DNA of 64,000 nucleotides from Rhodothermales bacterium (GTDB lineage: Bacteria > Bacteroidota > Rhodothermia > Rhodothermales > UBA10348): NCBI GenBank assembly GCA_040221055.1, contig JAVJVN010000009.1, positions 96,257 to 160,256 on the forward strand, given 5' to 3'. Under the pieces are notes generated by a model, which searched no databases, had not been told where the DNA came from, and was given only the letters and a program-made list of their open reading frames with translations. This document shows positions 9,024 through 18,241 of the stretch, in pieces (within the stretch, counting starts at the first letter, position 1; the number at the start of each line of letters is the position of its first letter). Position numbers and translations under genes: made by a program.

Positions 9024-10279
9024 CCCACCGTCAATTGATCGGGATTCACCACCTCCTGCATGGCGGACCGGATGGACTCCGGCGTCTGTCGGGCGGCCTG
9101 TTCCAGAAACGTTGTGAACAGTTTCCAATCTCCCGCGGCAATAGCTTCGTTGAGCAGGGCCGCTGTGGCAAATGAACCGTCCCGACTGTACCGGGTCTCG
9201 GCCTCAAGCGCTGTGAGCGCACGCTTGAATTCGGCGTCCGAGATGGCTGTTGACGTCATTCGGGCCAGTTCTTCCAGGAGAACCCGCTCGACATCCTCCG
9301 TTCGGGCAGACGCGTTCAACATGACCAGCACGGTGAAGAGTCCGGGGTCGCGAAAGGCCGACATGGCCGCACGCTGGGCCGTGGCCAGTCCTGCATCCAC
9401 CAGGGCGCGATAAAGCCGGCTTGTCTTTCCATGGGAAAGAACCATGGCCGCCAGATGAAGCGGTGCCGAAACGGCTGAGAGCGCGTCTGGAGCCTTGTAT
9501 GCCATCATAACGGCAGGAACGTCGCCCTTCATGCGGACGGTTACCCGACGTTCTCCCCGCTGGACGGGCTCCCGGATGCTGATTTCGGGAATGGGATGAG
9601 GGGCAGACGGAATGGCTCCGAATGCGTCCGAAATGGCCGCCAGTACGCGCTCCGAATTGAATCCGCCAATGACGGACACATAGGCATTGTCCGGCCAATA
9701 GAACCGGTCATAGAACGAGCGCAGCCCCTCGGCCGTCATGTTCTCGATATCACTCCGCCATCCGATGGTCGGATGGTGGTATGGGTGGGCTTCGAATGCG
9801 GCAGACCAGACGGCATGGTACATCTTCCTGATCGGCTCGTTTTCGCCACGGTCGAATTCATTCAGGATGACCGTCTTCTCGGACCGCACGTCCTCCTCGG
9901 AGAGCAGCAGCCCGCGCATCCGGTCCGCTTCAATACGGATGGCGGTCTCCAGGTGCTCTGCCGGGAGCATCTCATAATAGTTCGTTCGATCGTTCCAGGT
10001 CGTTGCATTGACCTGCGCCCCCAAACGCTGGAGCGTCTTGAACACCGTCTGGCCGTTGGCCTTGTTGAAGGCTTCCGTTCCCTTGAACATCATATGCTCC
10101 AGGAAGTGCGTGGCCCCGGTCTCCCCCAGTCGTTCATTCCGGCTGCCCACCCGGTACGTAACCATGAATGTGGCCACGGGTGCCAGCATCTGGGGCAGCA
10201 GCAGGACATGCAACCCGTTGCTGTCCAACCTCCAGCAAGCAATTCCCTCGGACTCCTCGACGAACGAATAACCTTCCAC
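8999..10279 (-). CDS. M16-family zinc peptidase (insulinase/processing-peptidase type)
   Basis: 426 residues, a single M16A plus M16C pair as in bacterial YmxG/PqqL-like and processing-peptidase subunits. The inverted zinc motif HFLEH is at residues 58-62 and the downstream Glu is in the helix ETAIRIEADRM. No signal peptide, so probably cytoplasmic. The start is a GTG at 10279 that follows the TGA of polA with no gap, so the gene is very likely translated by ribosomes leaving polA. Since the HxxEH site is present this is the catalytic type, not the inactive partner subunit. The coupling to DNA polymerase I is unexplained. Confidence 0.9.
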   Translation of the reverse strand: MEGYSFVEESEGIACWRLDSNGLHVLLLPQMLAPVATFMVTYRVGSRNERLGETGATHFLEHMMFKGTEAFNKANGQTVFKTLQRLGAQVNATTWNDRTNYYEMLPAEHLETAIRIEADRMRGLLLSEEDVRSEKTVILNEFDRGENEPIRKMYHAVWSAAFEAHPYHHPTIGWRSDIENMTAEGLRSFYDRFYWPDNAYVSVIGGFNSERVLAAISDAFGAIPSAPHPIPEISIREPVQRGERRVTVRMKGDVPAVMMAYKAPDALSAVSAPLHLAAMVLSHGKTSRLYRALVDAGLATAQRAAMSAFRDPGLFTVLVMLNASARTEDVERVLLEELARMTSTAISDAEFKRALTALEAETRYSRDGSFATAALLNEAIAAGDWKLFTTFLEQAARQTPESIRSAMQEVVNPDQLTVGYFDPIDS

Positions 10280-13105
10280 TCAGTGTGCCTCCAACCAGTT
10301 CTTTCCGGTATCCATCGTGACTTCAATGGGGACAGACAGCGGCATGGCGGTAATCATGGCCTCCTGGACCAGCGGCTTGACCGCATGGACCTCGCTCTCC
10401 GGTACTTCAAGTACCAGTTCGTCGTGGACCTGCAACAACATGCGGGCCTTGAGCTCATGATCGACCAGCGTTTGCTCCAGATGGACCATGGCCAACTTGA
10501 TCATGTCGGCTTGGCTCCCCTGGATGGGCATGTTGATGGCCACACGTTCTGCGAATGATCGCACGTTGCGATTCCTTGCGTTGATATCCGGGACATACCG
10601 GCGGCGGCCGAGCATGGTCTCGGCATACCCGCACTCCCGGGCCTTCTCCACTTGATCGTGCAGGAACGCGGCCACCCCCGGATAACTCTTCATGTAAGTA
10701 TCTATCAATTCCTGGGCCTCACCCACACTGCACCGCAGACGCTGGGCCAGGCCGTAACCGGATACCCCGTAGGGAATTCCGTAGTTCACCTCCTTCGCCT
10801 TGCGACGCTGGTCGTCCGTCACGTCGTCCAGGGCCAGCTTGAACACCGTGGCGGCCGTCGCTCGGTGGATGTCCTCGCCTTCGGCAAAGGCAGCCGCAAG
10901 CGCCGCGTCACCGCTCAACGAGGCCAATATGCGAAGTTCGATCTGCGAGTAATCCGCGGACAACAGAAGCCATCCGTCCTGCGCCACGAATGCCTTCCTG
11001 ATCTCGCGGCCCCGCTCCGTCCTGATGGGAATATTCTGGAGATTCGGATTGGAGCTGGCAAGCCGTCCCGTCGCCGCGGTCGTCTGGCTGTAGGATGTAT
11101 GCACCCGATGCGTTTCCGGATGCACGAGCGACGGTAAGCTGTCCACGTAGGTGGATTTCAGTTTGGCCAGCTCCCGCCAGTCCAGGATCATGGCGGGCAA
11201 TGCGTGTTCCGATGCCAACTGTTGGAGGACGCTTTCCTTCGTGGACGCTTTGCCCTTGGAGGTCTTCTCCAGGACCGGCAATTCCAGTTTTTCAAACAGG
11301 ATGGTACCGATCTGCGCTGGCGAGCCGATGTTGAAGGACTCTCCCGCCTCCTCATGGATCCGGGCCTCAAGCGTTTCCAGATCAGCGGCAATACGTTCTG
11401 ACAATTCCGCAAGTACGTCCGTATCCAGCAGGATTCCATGCTGCTCCATGTTGGCCAGCGTCCGGACGAGCGGGAATTCCATGGACTCGGCGATTTTCAT
11501 CAACCCATCGGCATCCAGGCGCGGTGCCAGATGGTCGTACAACCTGTACGTCACATCGGCGTCCTCGCACGCATACGGGGCCACCTTGCTCACGGGAACG
11601 TCCCGCATGCTCACCTGCTCCTTGCCCCGTCCGATCAGGTCGACTATGGGAATGGTGCGGTATCCCAAAAGCGTCCGGGCCAGATGATCCATGCCATGGG
11701 GCTCCTCCGGGGCTATCAGGTAGTGAGCTACCATGGTATCGAACAGCCGGCCGTTCAACACGACACCATGCCGCCCCAACACGGTGAGATCGTATTTCAG
11801 ATTCTGTCCGATCTTGAGCGCTTCCGAAGCGAAGACGGGCTCCATCGCCGAAAGGATCTCCGACGTGCCTGTCCCGTCCGGAAGCGGGGTCGGCACGTAC
11901 CACGCTGTACCGGGGCCGCGTGACAGCGATAAGCCCACCAGCGACGCCATCATGGCATCCACCGAGGTGGTTTCCGTATCGATGGCCAAAGTCCGGGCCC
12001 CGTCCATGGCCTTGACCAGGTCGGCAAGGTCATCCATGGTGCGCACCGTACGATAGTCCACCTCCTTCTCTGACCACGAATCCAACTCGGATCCGGTATC
12101 GAACAGGCTGTCCGGAACCGACGGAGTATCGCGCTGAGGCGCGTCCTGCCCAGACCGAACCACCTCGGTCGTCTTGGCAGTGCTTCCGCCCGAGCCAGCA
12201 CCCACCCGTTTCGCCCCGACAACCCGTTCTACACGCTCGAACAACCGACTGAATTCCAACTCGTCGAATATCCGACGGACCTCCTCCAGATCAGGGTGAC
12301 GTACCGTGAAATCATCCCAGGTCTCCGTTGTTGGTACGTCCGTCCGGATGGTGACCAGTTTCTTTGAGAGCAAGGCGTCTTCCTTATGGTTCTGCAGCCC
12401 TTCTTTGGCCCGCTTGCCGGAAACCTCATCCGCGTGCTCCAGCAGGTTCTCGACGGAACCGTATTCCTGGATCAACTTGACGGCCGTTTTCTCACCGATG
12501 CCATGCACTCCGGGCACATTGTCTGCACTGTCGCCCATCAGGGCCAGGAGGTCAATGAATTGGACCGGTTCCAGCCCGTATTTCTCCCGGAACGTGACAT
12601 CCGTGATGGCATCAAACTCCTCACCCCGGTAGGCCGGCCTGAAAATCGATACGGCCGGGGACAGCAACTGCTGGAAATCCTTGTCGGGCGAGACAATGAC
12701 CGCATGCGCGCCATCCCGTTCTGCCTGACGCGCCAGCGTTCCGATGACGTCGTCGGCTTCCACGCCCCCGATCTCGACCACCGGGATGTCGAACGCCCGG
12801 ACAATCCGTTTTATGGGCGGAAGGTTGGCGAGCAGATCCTCCGGGGGGGGATCGCGATGCGCCTTGTACTGGTCGTACATCTCGTCCCGAAACGTGCCCC
12901 CCTCTTCCATGACGTCAAACACGACAGCGATGTGGTCGATTCCGTTGTCCTCTATGAGCTTCACAAGTGCTGACGTGAATCCGTACGTCGCACTGGTATT
13001 GAAGCCCTTCGAATTCACGAGCGGACGATTGATGAAAATGAAATGCGCGCGATAGGCCAGGGCCATCGCATCCAACAGGTAAAGCTGTTTCTGAGCAGTC
13101 GCCAT
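10280..13105 (-). CDS. polA: DNA polymerase I
   Basis: 941 residues with all three domains. The 5'-3' nuclease occupies about 1-300 (VVFDVMEEGGTFRDEMYDQYK, then GVEADDVIGT and the LMGDSADNVPGVHGIG loop). The 3'-5' exonuclease looks intact: DTETTS near 373, GQNLKYD and YACEDADVTY. The polymerase has motif A (SADYSQIELR), motif B (RRKAKEVNYGIPYG) and motif C (QVHDELV). Motif B carries Tyr at about residue 775 where E. coli has Phe762, a substitution known to relax discrimination against dideoxynucleotides. The enzyme fills gaps in repair and removes primers. I chose the ATG at 13105 (MATAQKQLYLLDAMALAYR); longer starts add non-homologous sequence. TGA is followed directly by the GTG of the M16 peptidase. 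Confidence 0.96.
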   Translation of the reverse strand: MATAQKQLYLLDAMALAYRAHFIFINRPLVNSKGFNTSATYGFTSALVKLIEDNGIDHIAVVFDVMEEGGTFRDEMYDQYKAHRDPPPEDLLANLPPIKRIVRAFDIPVVEIGGVEADDVIGTLARQAERDGAHAVIVSPDKDFQQLLSPAVSIFRPAYRGEEFDAITDVTFREKYGLEPVQFIDLLALMGDSADNVPGVHGIGEKTAVKLIQEYGSVENLLEHADEVSGKRAKEGLQNHKEDALLSKKLVTIRTDVPTTETWDDFTVRHPDLEEVRRIFDELEFSRLFERVERVVGAKRVGAGSGGSTAKTTEVVRSGQDAPQRDTPSVPDSLFDTGSELDSWSEKEVDYRTVRTMDDLADLVKAMDGARTLAIDTETTSVDAMMASLVGLSLSRGPGTAWYVPTPLPDGTGTSEILSAMEPVFASEALKIGQNLKYDLTVLGRHGVVLNGRLFDTMVAHYLIAPEEPHGMDHLARTLLGYRTIPIVDLIGRGKEQVSMRDVPVSKVAPYACEDADVTYRLYDHLAPRLDADGLMKIAESMEFPLVRTLANMEQHGILLDTDVLAELSERIAADLETLEARIHEEAGESFNIGSPAQIGTILFEKLELPVLEKTSKGKASTKESVLQQLASEHALPAMILDWRELAKLKSTYVDSLPSLVHPETHRVHTSYSQTTAATGRLASSNPNLQNIPIRTERGREIRKAFVAQDGWLLLSADYSQIELRILASLSGDAALAAAFAEGEDIHRATAATVFKLALDDVTDDQRRKAKEVNYGIPYGVSGYGLAQRLRCSVGEAQELIDTYMKSYPGVAAFLHDQVEKARECGYAETMLGRRRYVPDINARNRNVRSFAERVAINMPIQGSQADMIKLAMVHLEQTLVDHELKARMLLQVHDELVLEVPESEVHAVKPLVQEAMITAMPLSVPIEVTMDTGKNWLEAH

Positions 13106-13202
13106 GAACGCTGTGGTGGGTATCGGAACCGGGTGGGCTGTCGTCCTTACACGGAACGGATGGCCTGTGGGTCCCGACCCGTTCAACGCAAATTGCACGT
13201 CC

Positions 13203-14288
13203 GTGAAAAGTTTTCAGCCAAAGTGTGTCCTGGTGACCGGAGGTGCCGGATTCATCGGTTCCAACTGGTTGCTCCGCATGGTACCCCGCCATCCGGAAAT
13301 CCGCTTCATCAATCTGGATGCGTTGACGTATGCGGGCAACCTCATGAGCCTCCGGGAAATCGAGTCGGCGCCGAATTATCGGTTCGCCCACGGGGATATC
13401 ACGGATATATCGCTTGTGGCCGATGTCTTCGCCCGCAACGACGTGGATGCCGTGGTCCATTTTGCGGCCGAAAGCCACGTGGATCGATCCATCCGTGACG
13501 CATCGGCCTTCATCCGTACCAATGTCAACGGGACCCATGTCCTCCTGGAGGCGGCGCGCCGGGCCTGGGAGCAGCGAACCGATGGATCGGTGCGCTTCCA
13601 TCATATTTCCACCGACGAGGTATTCGGTACACTTGGATCAACCGGCCACTTCACGGAAGAAACCGCATATGCCCCCCGATCGCCCTACGCGGCATCCAAG
13701 GCATCGGCCGATCACCTCGTCCGTGCCTACGGCGTGACGTATGGCTTGCCGTTCGTGCTGACCAATACATCGAACAATTACGGACCCCGTCAATTTCCGG
13801 AAAAGCTCATTCCCCTCGTCATTGCACGGGCCATGGCGGGAGAGACGATTCCCGTCTACGGTCGCGGCGAGCAGGTCCGGGACTGGCTGCACGTGGACGA
13901 TCACTGTGCCGCGCTCGAGGCTGTCCTGCTGGAGGGAGAGGTCGGTGAGACCTATCTGATTGGCGGCAATGAGGAGGCCCGGAATATCGACTTGGTTACG
14001 CTTCTGCTCACGGTGGTGGACGAGCATCTGGGGCATCCGCCCGGAACGTCCGCTTCCCGCATCACATTCGTCAAGGACAGACCCGGACACGACTTCCGGT
14101 ATGCCCTGGATTCCTCCAAGATCACGTCGAAACTCGGATGGACTCCTGAATATGACCTGGCTTCGGGTTTGCGTCAGACGGTTGCGTGGTATGTTGAGAA
14201 CGTGGGGTGGATGGACGCGGTTCGGGATGAACGCTACCGCAGTTATATTGACGAACACTATCGAAACGCGGCCGAGCAACAACTATGA
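13203..14288 (+). CDS. rfbB: dTDP-glucose 4,6-dehydratase
   Basis: About 361 residues, a short-chain dehydrogenase-fold enzyme that turns dTDP-glucose into dTDP-4-keto-6-deoxyglucose, the second step of dTDP-rhamnose and related sugars. Visible: NAD-binding GGAGFIGSNW, catalytic HISTDEVFG (Thr-Asp-Glu), and YAASK with Tyr162 and Lys166, then TNTSNNYGPRQFPEKLIPL. The start is uncertain: GTG at 13203 gives the usual N-terminus (MKSFQPKCVLVTGG), whereas an ATG at 13104 would overlap polA's start. The stop overlaps the next gene (ATGA at 14285). First gene of a three- or four-gene nucleotide-sugar operon. Confidence 0.93.
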   Translation: MKSFQPKCVLVTGGAGFIGSNWLLRMVPRHPEIRFINLDALTYAGNLMSLREIESAPNYRFAHGDITDISLVADVFARNDVDAVVHFAAESHVDRSIRDASAFIRTNVNGTHVLLEAARRAWEQRTDGSVRFHHISTDEVFGTLGSTGHFTEETAYAPRSPYAASKASADHLVRAYGVTYGLPFVLTNTSNNYGPRQFPEKLIPLVIARAMAGETIPVYGRGEQVRDWLHVDDHCAALEAVLLEGEVGETYLIGGNEEARNIDLVTLLLTVVDEHLGHPPGTSASRITFVKDRPGHDFRYALDSSKITSKLGWTPEYDLASGLRQTVAWYVENVGWMDAVRDERYRSYIDEHYRNAAEQQL

Positions 14289-15025
14289 AAGGGATTGTCC
14301 TGGCCGGGGGTACCGGCAGCCGACTCTATCCACTGACACGGGTGACAAACAAGCACCTGTTACCGGTTGGGCGGTATCCCATGATCTATCACCCACTCGT
14401 GCGGTTGCGCCGGGCCGGAGTACGGGAGGTCGCGGTGGTCACGAGTCCCGAACACATGGGAGATGTCGTCAACCTGCTGGGAAGCGGTCGTCGGCTGGGC
14501 CTGGATCTGACCTACCGGGTGCAGGATGAGCCCGGCGGAATTGCACAGGCCATTGCGCTGTGTGAGACGTTCACCGGTGGCGAGCCGTTCGTAGTGATCC
14601 TTGGTGACAACATCCTGGGATCGGATATTGGCCATGAAGTGGATGCTTACCGCGCCCAGGCATCCGGAGCGCGCGTGCTGCTGAAGGAAGTCCACGATCC
14701 CGAACGCTATGGGGTACCCCGATTGGTTGACGGTCGAATCGTGGAGGTCATCGAGAAGCCAACCGAGCCTCCCAGTTCGTTCAGCGTGACTGGCATCTAT
14801 TTCCTGGACGCCGATGTCTTCTCCATCATCAACCAACTGGAGCCGTCGGCCCGCGGTGAGTTCGAAATCAGTGACGTGAACAATCACTATGCGGCAAGGA
14901 ATGTCCTCTCCCATGGAATCCTGAAGGGATTCTGGGGAGATGCGGGCACGTTTGACGGATGGGATGAAGCCAACCGATTGGCTCGTGACGTGATCTACCC
15001 TGAACTGGATGAGTCTGCTGAATGA
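14285..15025 (+). CDS. Short-form glucose-1-phosphate thymidylyltransferase-like nucleotidyltransferase
   Basis: 246 residues. The signature GGTGSRLYPLT at residues 8-18, the KHLLPVG lysine motif, LGDNILG and EKPTEPPSSFSVTGIYFLD match RmlA/RfbA enzymes that make dTDP-glucose from dTTP and glucose-1-phosphate. It is about 45 residues shorter than classical RfbA, ending after GFWGDAGTFDGWDEANRLA, so it lacks the C-terminal segment that holds the secondary nucleotide site in long forms. Starts inside the stop of rfbB and its stop overlaps the next ATG (15022), so translation is coupled. Function in dTDP-sugar synthesis is strongly supported by context; feedback regulation by dTDP-rhamnose may differ. 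Confidence 0.88.
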   Translation: MKGIVLAGGTGSRLYPLTRVTNKHLLPVGRYPMIYHPLVRLRRAGVREVAVVTSPEHMGDVVNLLGSGRRLGLDLTYRVQDEPGGIAQAIALCETFTGGEPFVVILGDNILGSDIGHEVDAYRAQASGARVLLKEVHDPERYGVPRLVDGRIVEVIEKPTEPPSSFSVTGIYFLDADVFSIINQLEPSARGEFEISDVNNHYAARNVLSHGILKGFWGDAGTFDGWDEANRLARDVIYPELDESAE

Positions 15026-15504
15026 TCTGGAAAGATGCGTTGATTGATGGCGTGCTCGCCCGGCCCCTGACGCCCTTCCGGGATGACCGGGGATGGCTCG
15101 CCGAGCTTTTCCGATCCGACGATCCTGTCCCGGCCGGTTTTCCGGAGATGGGATACGTGTCGGTTACGTACCCTGGCGTGGCACGCGGTCCCCACGAACA
15201 TGTCCGCCAGTCCGACCGGTTCGCTTTTTTCCACGGGCTCTACCGGATCTGGCTCTGGGATGTACGTCCGGATTCGGCTACGCGTGGATGCCGCCAGATG
15301 TTGACGGCTGGAGCCGACTTCCCACTCCTGTTGGTCATCCCTCCCGGTGTCGTACACGCCTATCGGAATGAGGGCAGCGAAGACGCCTTCGTCATGAACT
15401 TTCCGGACGCTCTCTACGCAGGCCGGAACCGTCAGGAGGTGGTCGACGAAATACGTCATGAGGATGATCCCGAATCCCCGTTCACCCTGGTTGACACACT
15501 CTGA
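15022..15504 (+). CDS. dTDP-4-dehydrorhamnose 3,5-epimerase-family cupin
   Basis: 160 residues, shorter than the classical 180-residue RmlC. The cupin core is recognisable: TPFRDDRGWLAELF, RGPHEHVRQSDRF where the catalytic His of RmlC is expected, LLLVIPPGVVHAYRN, and NFPDALYAG. The usual lysine/arginine and aspartate positions cannot be placed with confidence, so it may epimerise another dTDP-keto sugar, or be a related isomerase. Context (directly after rfbB and rfbA-like, with ATGA overlap) argues for a nucleotide-sugar role. An rfbD reductase to finish dTDP-rhamnose is not in the window. Confidence 0.8.
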   Translation: MIWKDALIDGVLARPLTPFRDDRGWLAELFRSDDPVPAGFPEMGYVSVTYPGVARGPHEHVRQSDRFAFFHGLYRIWLWDVRPDSATRGCRQMLTAGADFPLLLVIPPGVVHAYRNEGSEDAFVMNFPDALYAGRNRQEVVDEIRHEDDPESPFTLVDTL

Positions 15505-15512
15505 CCAATTCC

Positions 15513-16202
15513 ATGCTTGTCCTGTTTGATATTGACGGTACCCTGCTCACGTCCAATGGTGCTGGAAGGTCGGCCATCGAAGCCGCACTCTCACGGTGCA
15601 TGGGTCGAGCCGTAACGGCCGAGGGCGTGGCCTTCTCCGGCCGGACAGATCCGGCCATCGTCCGGGACATGCTCGCTGGATCGGGGTGTACGACCAGCGA
15701 GATAGACGCCTCGCTTGCCGACTGCCTTGAGGCGTATGCGGACGAGTTGACAGCGCGACTGCAACCGTCCGATATCACAGTCCTTGACGGCGTAACAGAA
15801 ATCCTTTCATCCCTGCGTATCCGACCGGACACCCATCTTGCACTGCTGACCGGAAACCTCGAGCGCACCGCTTGGGCCAAGTTGCATGCCGGCGGGTTGA
15901 ACGACTACTTCGAATGGGGTGCTTTCGGGAGCGACCATCACGACCGCAATCAACTGCCCGGCATTGCCGCCCATCGTTTCCGCGAGCGGACCGGTCGCTT
16001 TTTCCCGTCTTCCCGGACCATCATCATTGGAGATACGGAGCATGACATCACCTGCGCCCGCTCCGGCGGTGCCTGGGCGATTGCCGTCTGTACGGGACGC
16101 TCGGACCGACGCATGCTGGAAATCCACGGGCCCGACCTGCTCCTGGACAGCCTGGCTCCCATGGACCCGGTACTGGCCTTCATGGATACCCTTCCCGCGT
16201 AG
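15513..16202 (+). CDS. HAD-superfamily hydrolase, phosphoglycolate-phosphatase-like
   Basis: 229 residues. Motif I is FDIDGT (Asp6 nucleophile, Asp8), motif II is LLTGN, motif IV is GDTEHDITCAR, with an alpha-helical cap between motifs I and II (about 20-95). These match the Gph/YjjG class of small-molecule phosphatases that use Mg2+. It lies 8 bases after the epimerase-like gene on the same strand, so it may belong to the nucleotide-sugar operon, perhaps as a sugar-phosphate phosphatase, but the substrate cannot be read from sequence. It ends 33 bases before the convergent tyrosine phosphatase gene. Confidence 0.85.
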   Translation: MLVLFDIDGTLLTSNGAGRSAIEAALSRCMGRAVTAEGVAFSGRTDPAIVRDMLAGSGCTTSEIDASLADCLEAYADELTARLQPSDITVLDGVTEILSSLRIRPDTHLALLTGNLERTAWAKLHAGGLNDYFEWGAFGSDHHDRNQLPGIAAHRFRERTGRFFPSSRTIIIGDTEHDITCARSGGAWAIAVCTGRSDRRMLEIHGPDLLLDSLAPMDPVLAFMDTLPA

Positions 16203-16235
16203 GACGGTTCGGACGCGCCCGGCACCCCGGGTCGG

Positions 16236-16745
16236 TCAGCCGCGAATGCCGCCGAATTCTTCCCACAGGCGGTGAAGCAACAGGTCCGCGGTGCGATCCA
16301 CGATGGCAAATACGTCCTCAAACCCCTTCGTACCGCCGTAATAGGGGTCGGGGACCTGGAAATCCCCTGGCTCCGGATCGAACTCCCGGAACAGTCGCAC
16401 GCGAGAGGACAGCGTACCATCCGGATCGAGCGCAAGTACATCCTCCAGATTGCTCTTGTCCATCACGAAAATGTGGTCGAAAAGGGAGAGATCTTCCGGC
16501 ATGAACTGCCTGGCCCGCTGCGACCGGATATCCACGCCGTTCGCCAACGCGGTTTCCGTCATGCGAGGATCTGGTGGGTGACCCACATGCCATCCGCCCG
16601 TCCCGGCCGAAGCAATCATGAAATGCGAGTCCATTCCGGCTGAAGCCACTTTGTGACGAAACACCCCTTCGGCCAACGGACTCCGGCAGATGTTGCCCAA
16701 GCAGACAAACAGCACACGTATGGGATTCGATATCGACCTGCTCAC
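16236..16745 (-). CDS. Low-molecular-weight protein tyrosine phosphatase
   Basis: 169 residues. The P-loop CLGNICRS has the nucleophile Cys15 and Arg21, and the general acid Asp is in VPDPYYGG near residue 132, so the enzyme should be active. Family members dephosphorylate phosphotyrosine or phosphoarginine proteins, in many bacteria those of the polysaccharide-export tyrosine kinases; ArsC-like arsenate reductases share the fold but the DPYY motif favours the phosphatase. The start chosen is GTG at 16745, whose bases overlap the TGA of the NSS transporter gene (GTGA), making it the last gene of the ParA-acylase-transporter operon. No tyrosine kinase gene is in the window. Confidence 0.88.
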   Translation of the reverse strand: MSRSISNPIRVLFVCLGNICRSPLAEGVFRHKVASAGMDSHFMIASAGTGGWHVGHPPDPRMTETALANGVDIRSQRARQFMPEDLSLFDHIFVMDKSNLEDVLALDPDGTLSSRVRLFREFDPEPGDFQVPDPYYGGTKGFEDVFAIVDRTADLLLHRLWEEFGGIRG

Positions 16746-18241
16746 GCCCGCTGCATCAAGGTTCTGGACACCAGCCACTTGTTGGCCAGGACGAATGCCG
16801 CCAACACGATGCCCCACTGAACCAACACGGTCATGACGGAATACGGATCCAGCGGATTGTACCAGGAATCAGGAGCGTATACCGTGGCCGACAGGAAGAA
16901 CCACCATGTCAGTAGCGCCACCGCCTGGACAGGTACCGCCCATTTGATCAGGATTTCCCACATTCGCCCGGCGCGCCAATCGCCTTCCGCTCCGTAATCC
17001 ACGCTTTCACGCCGGAAAGCCGAAACGCCATACTTGACCACGGAGAAGGAAATGAAGGCACCCGAAATCATGAGCGCAATGCCCCATACGAAATCCTGGT
17101 TTCCGAAAAAGTCCAGATTGACTGCCGATGGGACACCCAGGAGAAATCCTATGGAGCAGACCGAAAGGACAGCCGTCCGTCGGTTTATGCCAAGATCCAC
17201 CAGGATTCGGGTGGTCAGTTCAATCATGGAAATGAGAGAGCTGAGCGCGGCAAACGCCAGACCCAGGAAGAACAGGATGGCGAGTCCCTCGCCGAAGGGC
17301 ATCATGGCGAACAACTGCGGCATCCAGATGAACGTCAAGCCGGTCGCAGCCGGTCCACTGGTCTGCATGATGGCCAGCACGTCCGCCTTGTCCATCTGGG
17401 CACCCAATGTCGCGAATACGGTCCCGAAGATCACGACGGCGGCCATGATGGAGACCAGATTGTTTCCGAACCCGGTGATGAAGGCGTTCTTGACAACACC
17501 GTGCTTGGCATGCATGTACGCGCCGTAGGTCAGGATGAGTCCCCAACCCGCACCGGTGTCCCAGGCATTCTGGGTCAACGCCTCAAGCCACGTCCTGGGC
17601 TGCGTCAAGGTCGCCCAGTCCGGAGTGAACAGGAACGCGATTCCATCACCGGAGCCGGGCAGGGTCAGCGTCCGGATGAGGCTGATGACCACGATGGCCA
17701 GGAGTGCCGGAATCAGGAATTTGTTCGCCTTTTCAATGGATGAGATACCACGGACCACTACGACAGCCCCGATGATCATGGCGAGGGCATGGAATGCTAT
17801 CGGCAATCCTCCAGCCTGGAAACCGTCCCAGATGGCGGTCGACGCTTCCAATGAGAGTGGCAGTGGATTGGCTGTCATCTGAGTGATGTAGTACACACAC
17901 CAGCCGGCAACCACGGAATAATAGAACATGATGGCCGTTGCCACGAAAGCAATGAACGCACCCATCCAACCGAAGCGCTCGCCAGCCACTTTTGCAATGG
18001 ACCCAATGACGCCCATCCGTCCCTTCCGGCCCAACGCATATTCCGCGATGATGAGCGGTACCGACCAGACCAGCAGGAATGTGACCCAGGCCAACAGGAA
18101 CGCCCCTGCACCTTCATCTCCGGCATTGGACGCCGCTATCCGAGGAAACCGCCAGATATTTCCCGTTCCCACGGCGATCCCGAGGACACTCAGGATCATG
18201 CCAAGTCGACTTGAAAAACGGGGTCCTTTATCGGTGCTCAT
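16742..18241 (-). CDS. Sodium-dependent transporter, NSS (SNF) family
   Basis: 499 residues with about eleven or twelve hydrophobic helices. The first helix has the family signature FSSRLGMILSVLGIAVGTGNIWRFPRIAA (in two parts: SSRLGMILS and GTGNIWRFP), which carries the substrate- and Na+-binding unwound segment, and GRKGRMGVIGS follows at the first cytoplasmic loop. NSS proteins import amino acids or related amines using the sodium gradient. The ATG at 18241 overlaps the stop of the acylase gene (ATGA). A transporter directly behind an amidohydrolase that releases amines or amino acids suggests a shared scavenging route. Confidence 0.9.
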   Translation of the reverse strand: MSTDKGPRFSSRLGMILSVLGIAVGTGNIWRFPRIAASNAGDEGAGAFLLAWVTFLLVWSVPLIIAEYALGRKGRMGVIGSIAKVAGERFGWMGAFIAFVATAIMFYYSVVAGWCVYYITQMTANPLPLSLEASTAIWDGFQAGGLPIAFHALAMIIGAVVVVRGISSIEKANKFLIPALLAIVVISLIRTLTLPGSGDGIAFLFTPDWATLTQPRTWLEALTQNAWDTGAGWGLILTYGAYMHAKHGVVKNAFITGFGNNLVSIMAAVVIFGTVFATLGAQMDKADVLAIMQTSGPAATGLTFIWMPQLFAMMPFGEGLAILFFLGLAFAALSSLISMIELTTRILVDLGINRRTAVLSVCSIGFLLGVPSAVNLDFFGNQDFVWGIALMISGAFISFSVVKYGVSAFRRESVDYGAEGDWRAGRMWEILIKWAVPVQAVALLTWWFFLSATVYAPDSWYNPLDPYSVMTVLVQWGIVLAAFVLANKWLVSRTLMQRA

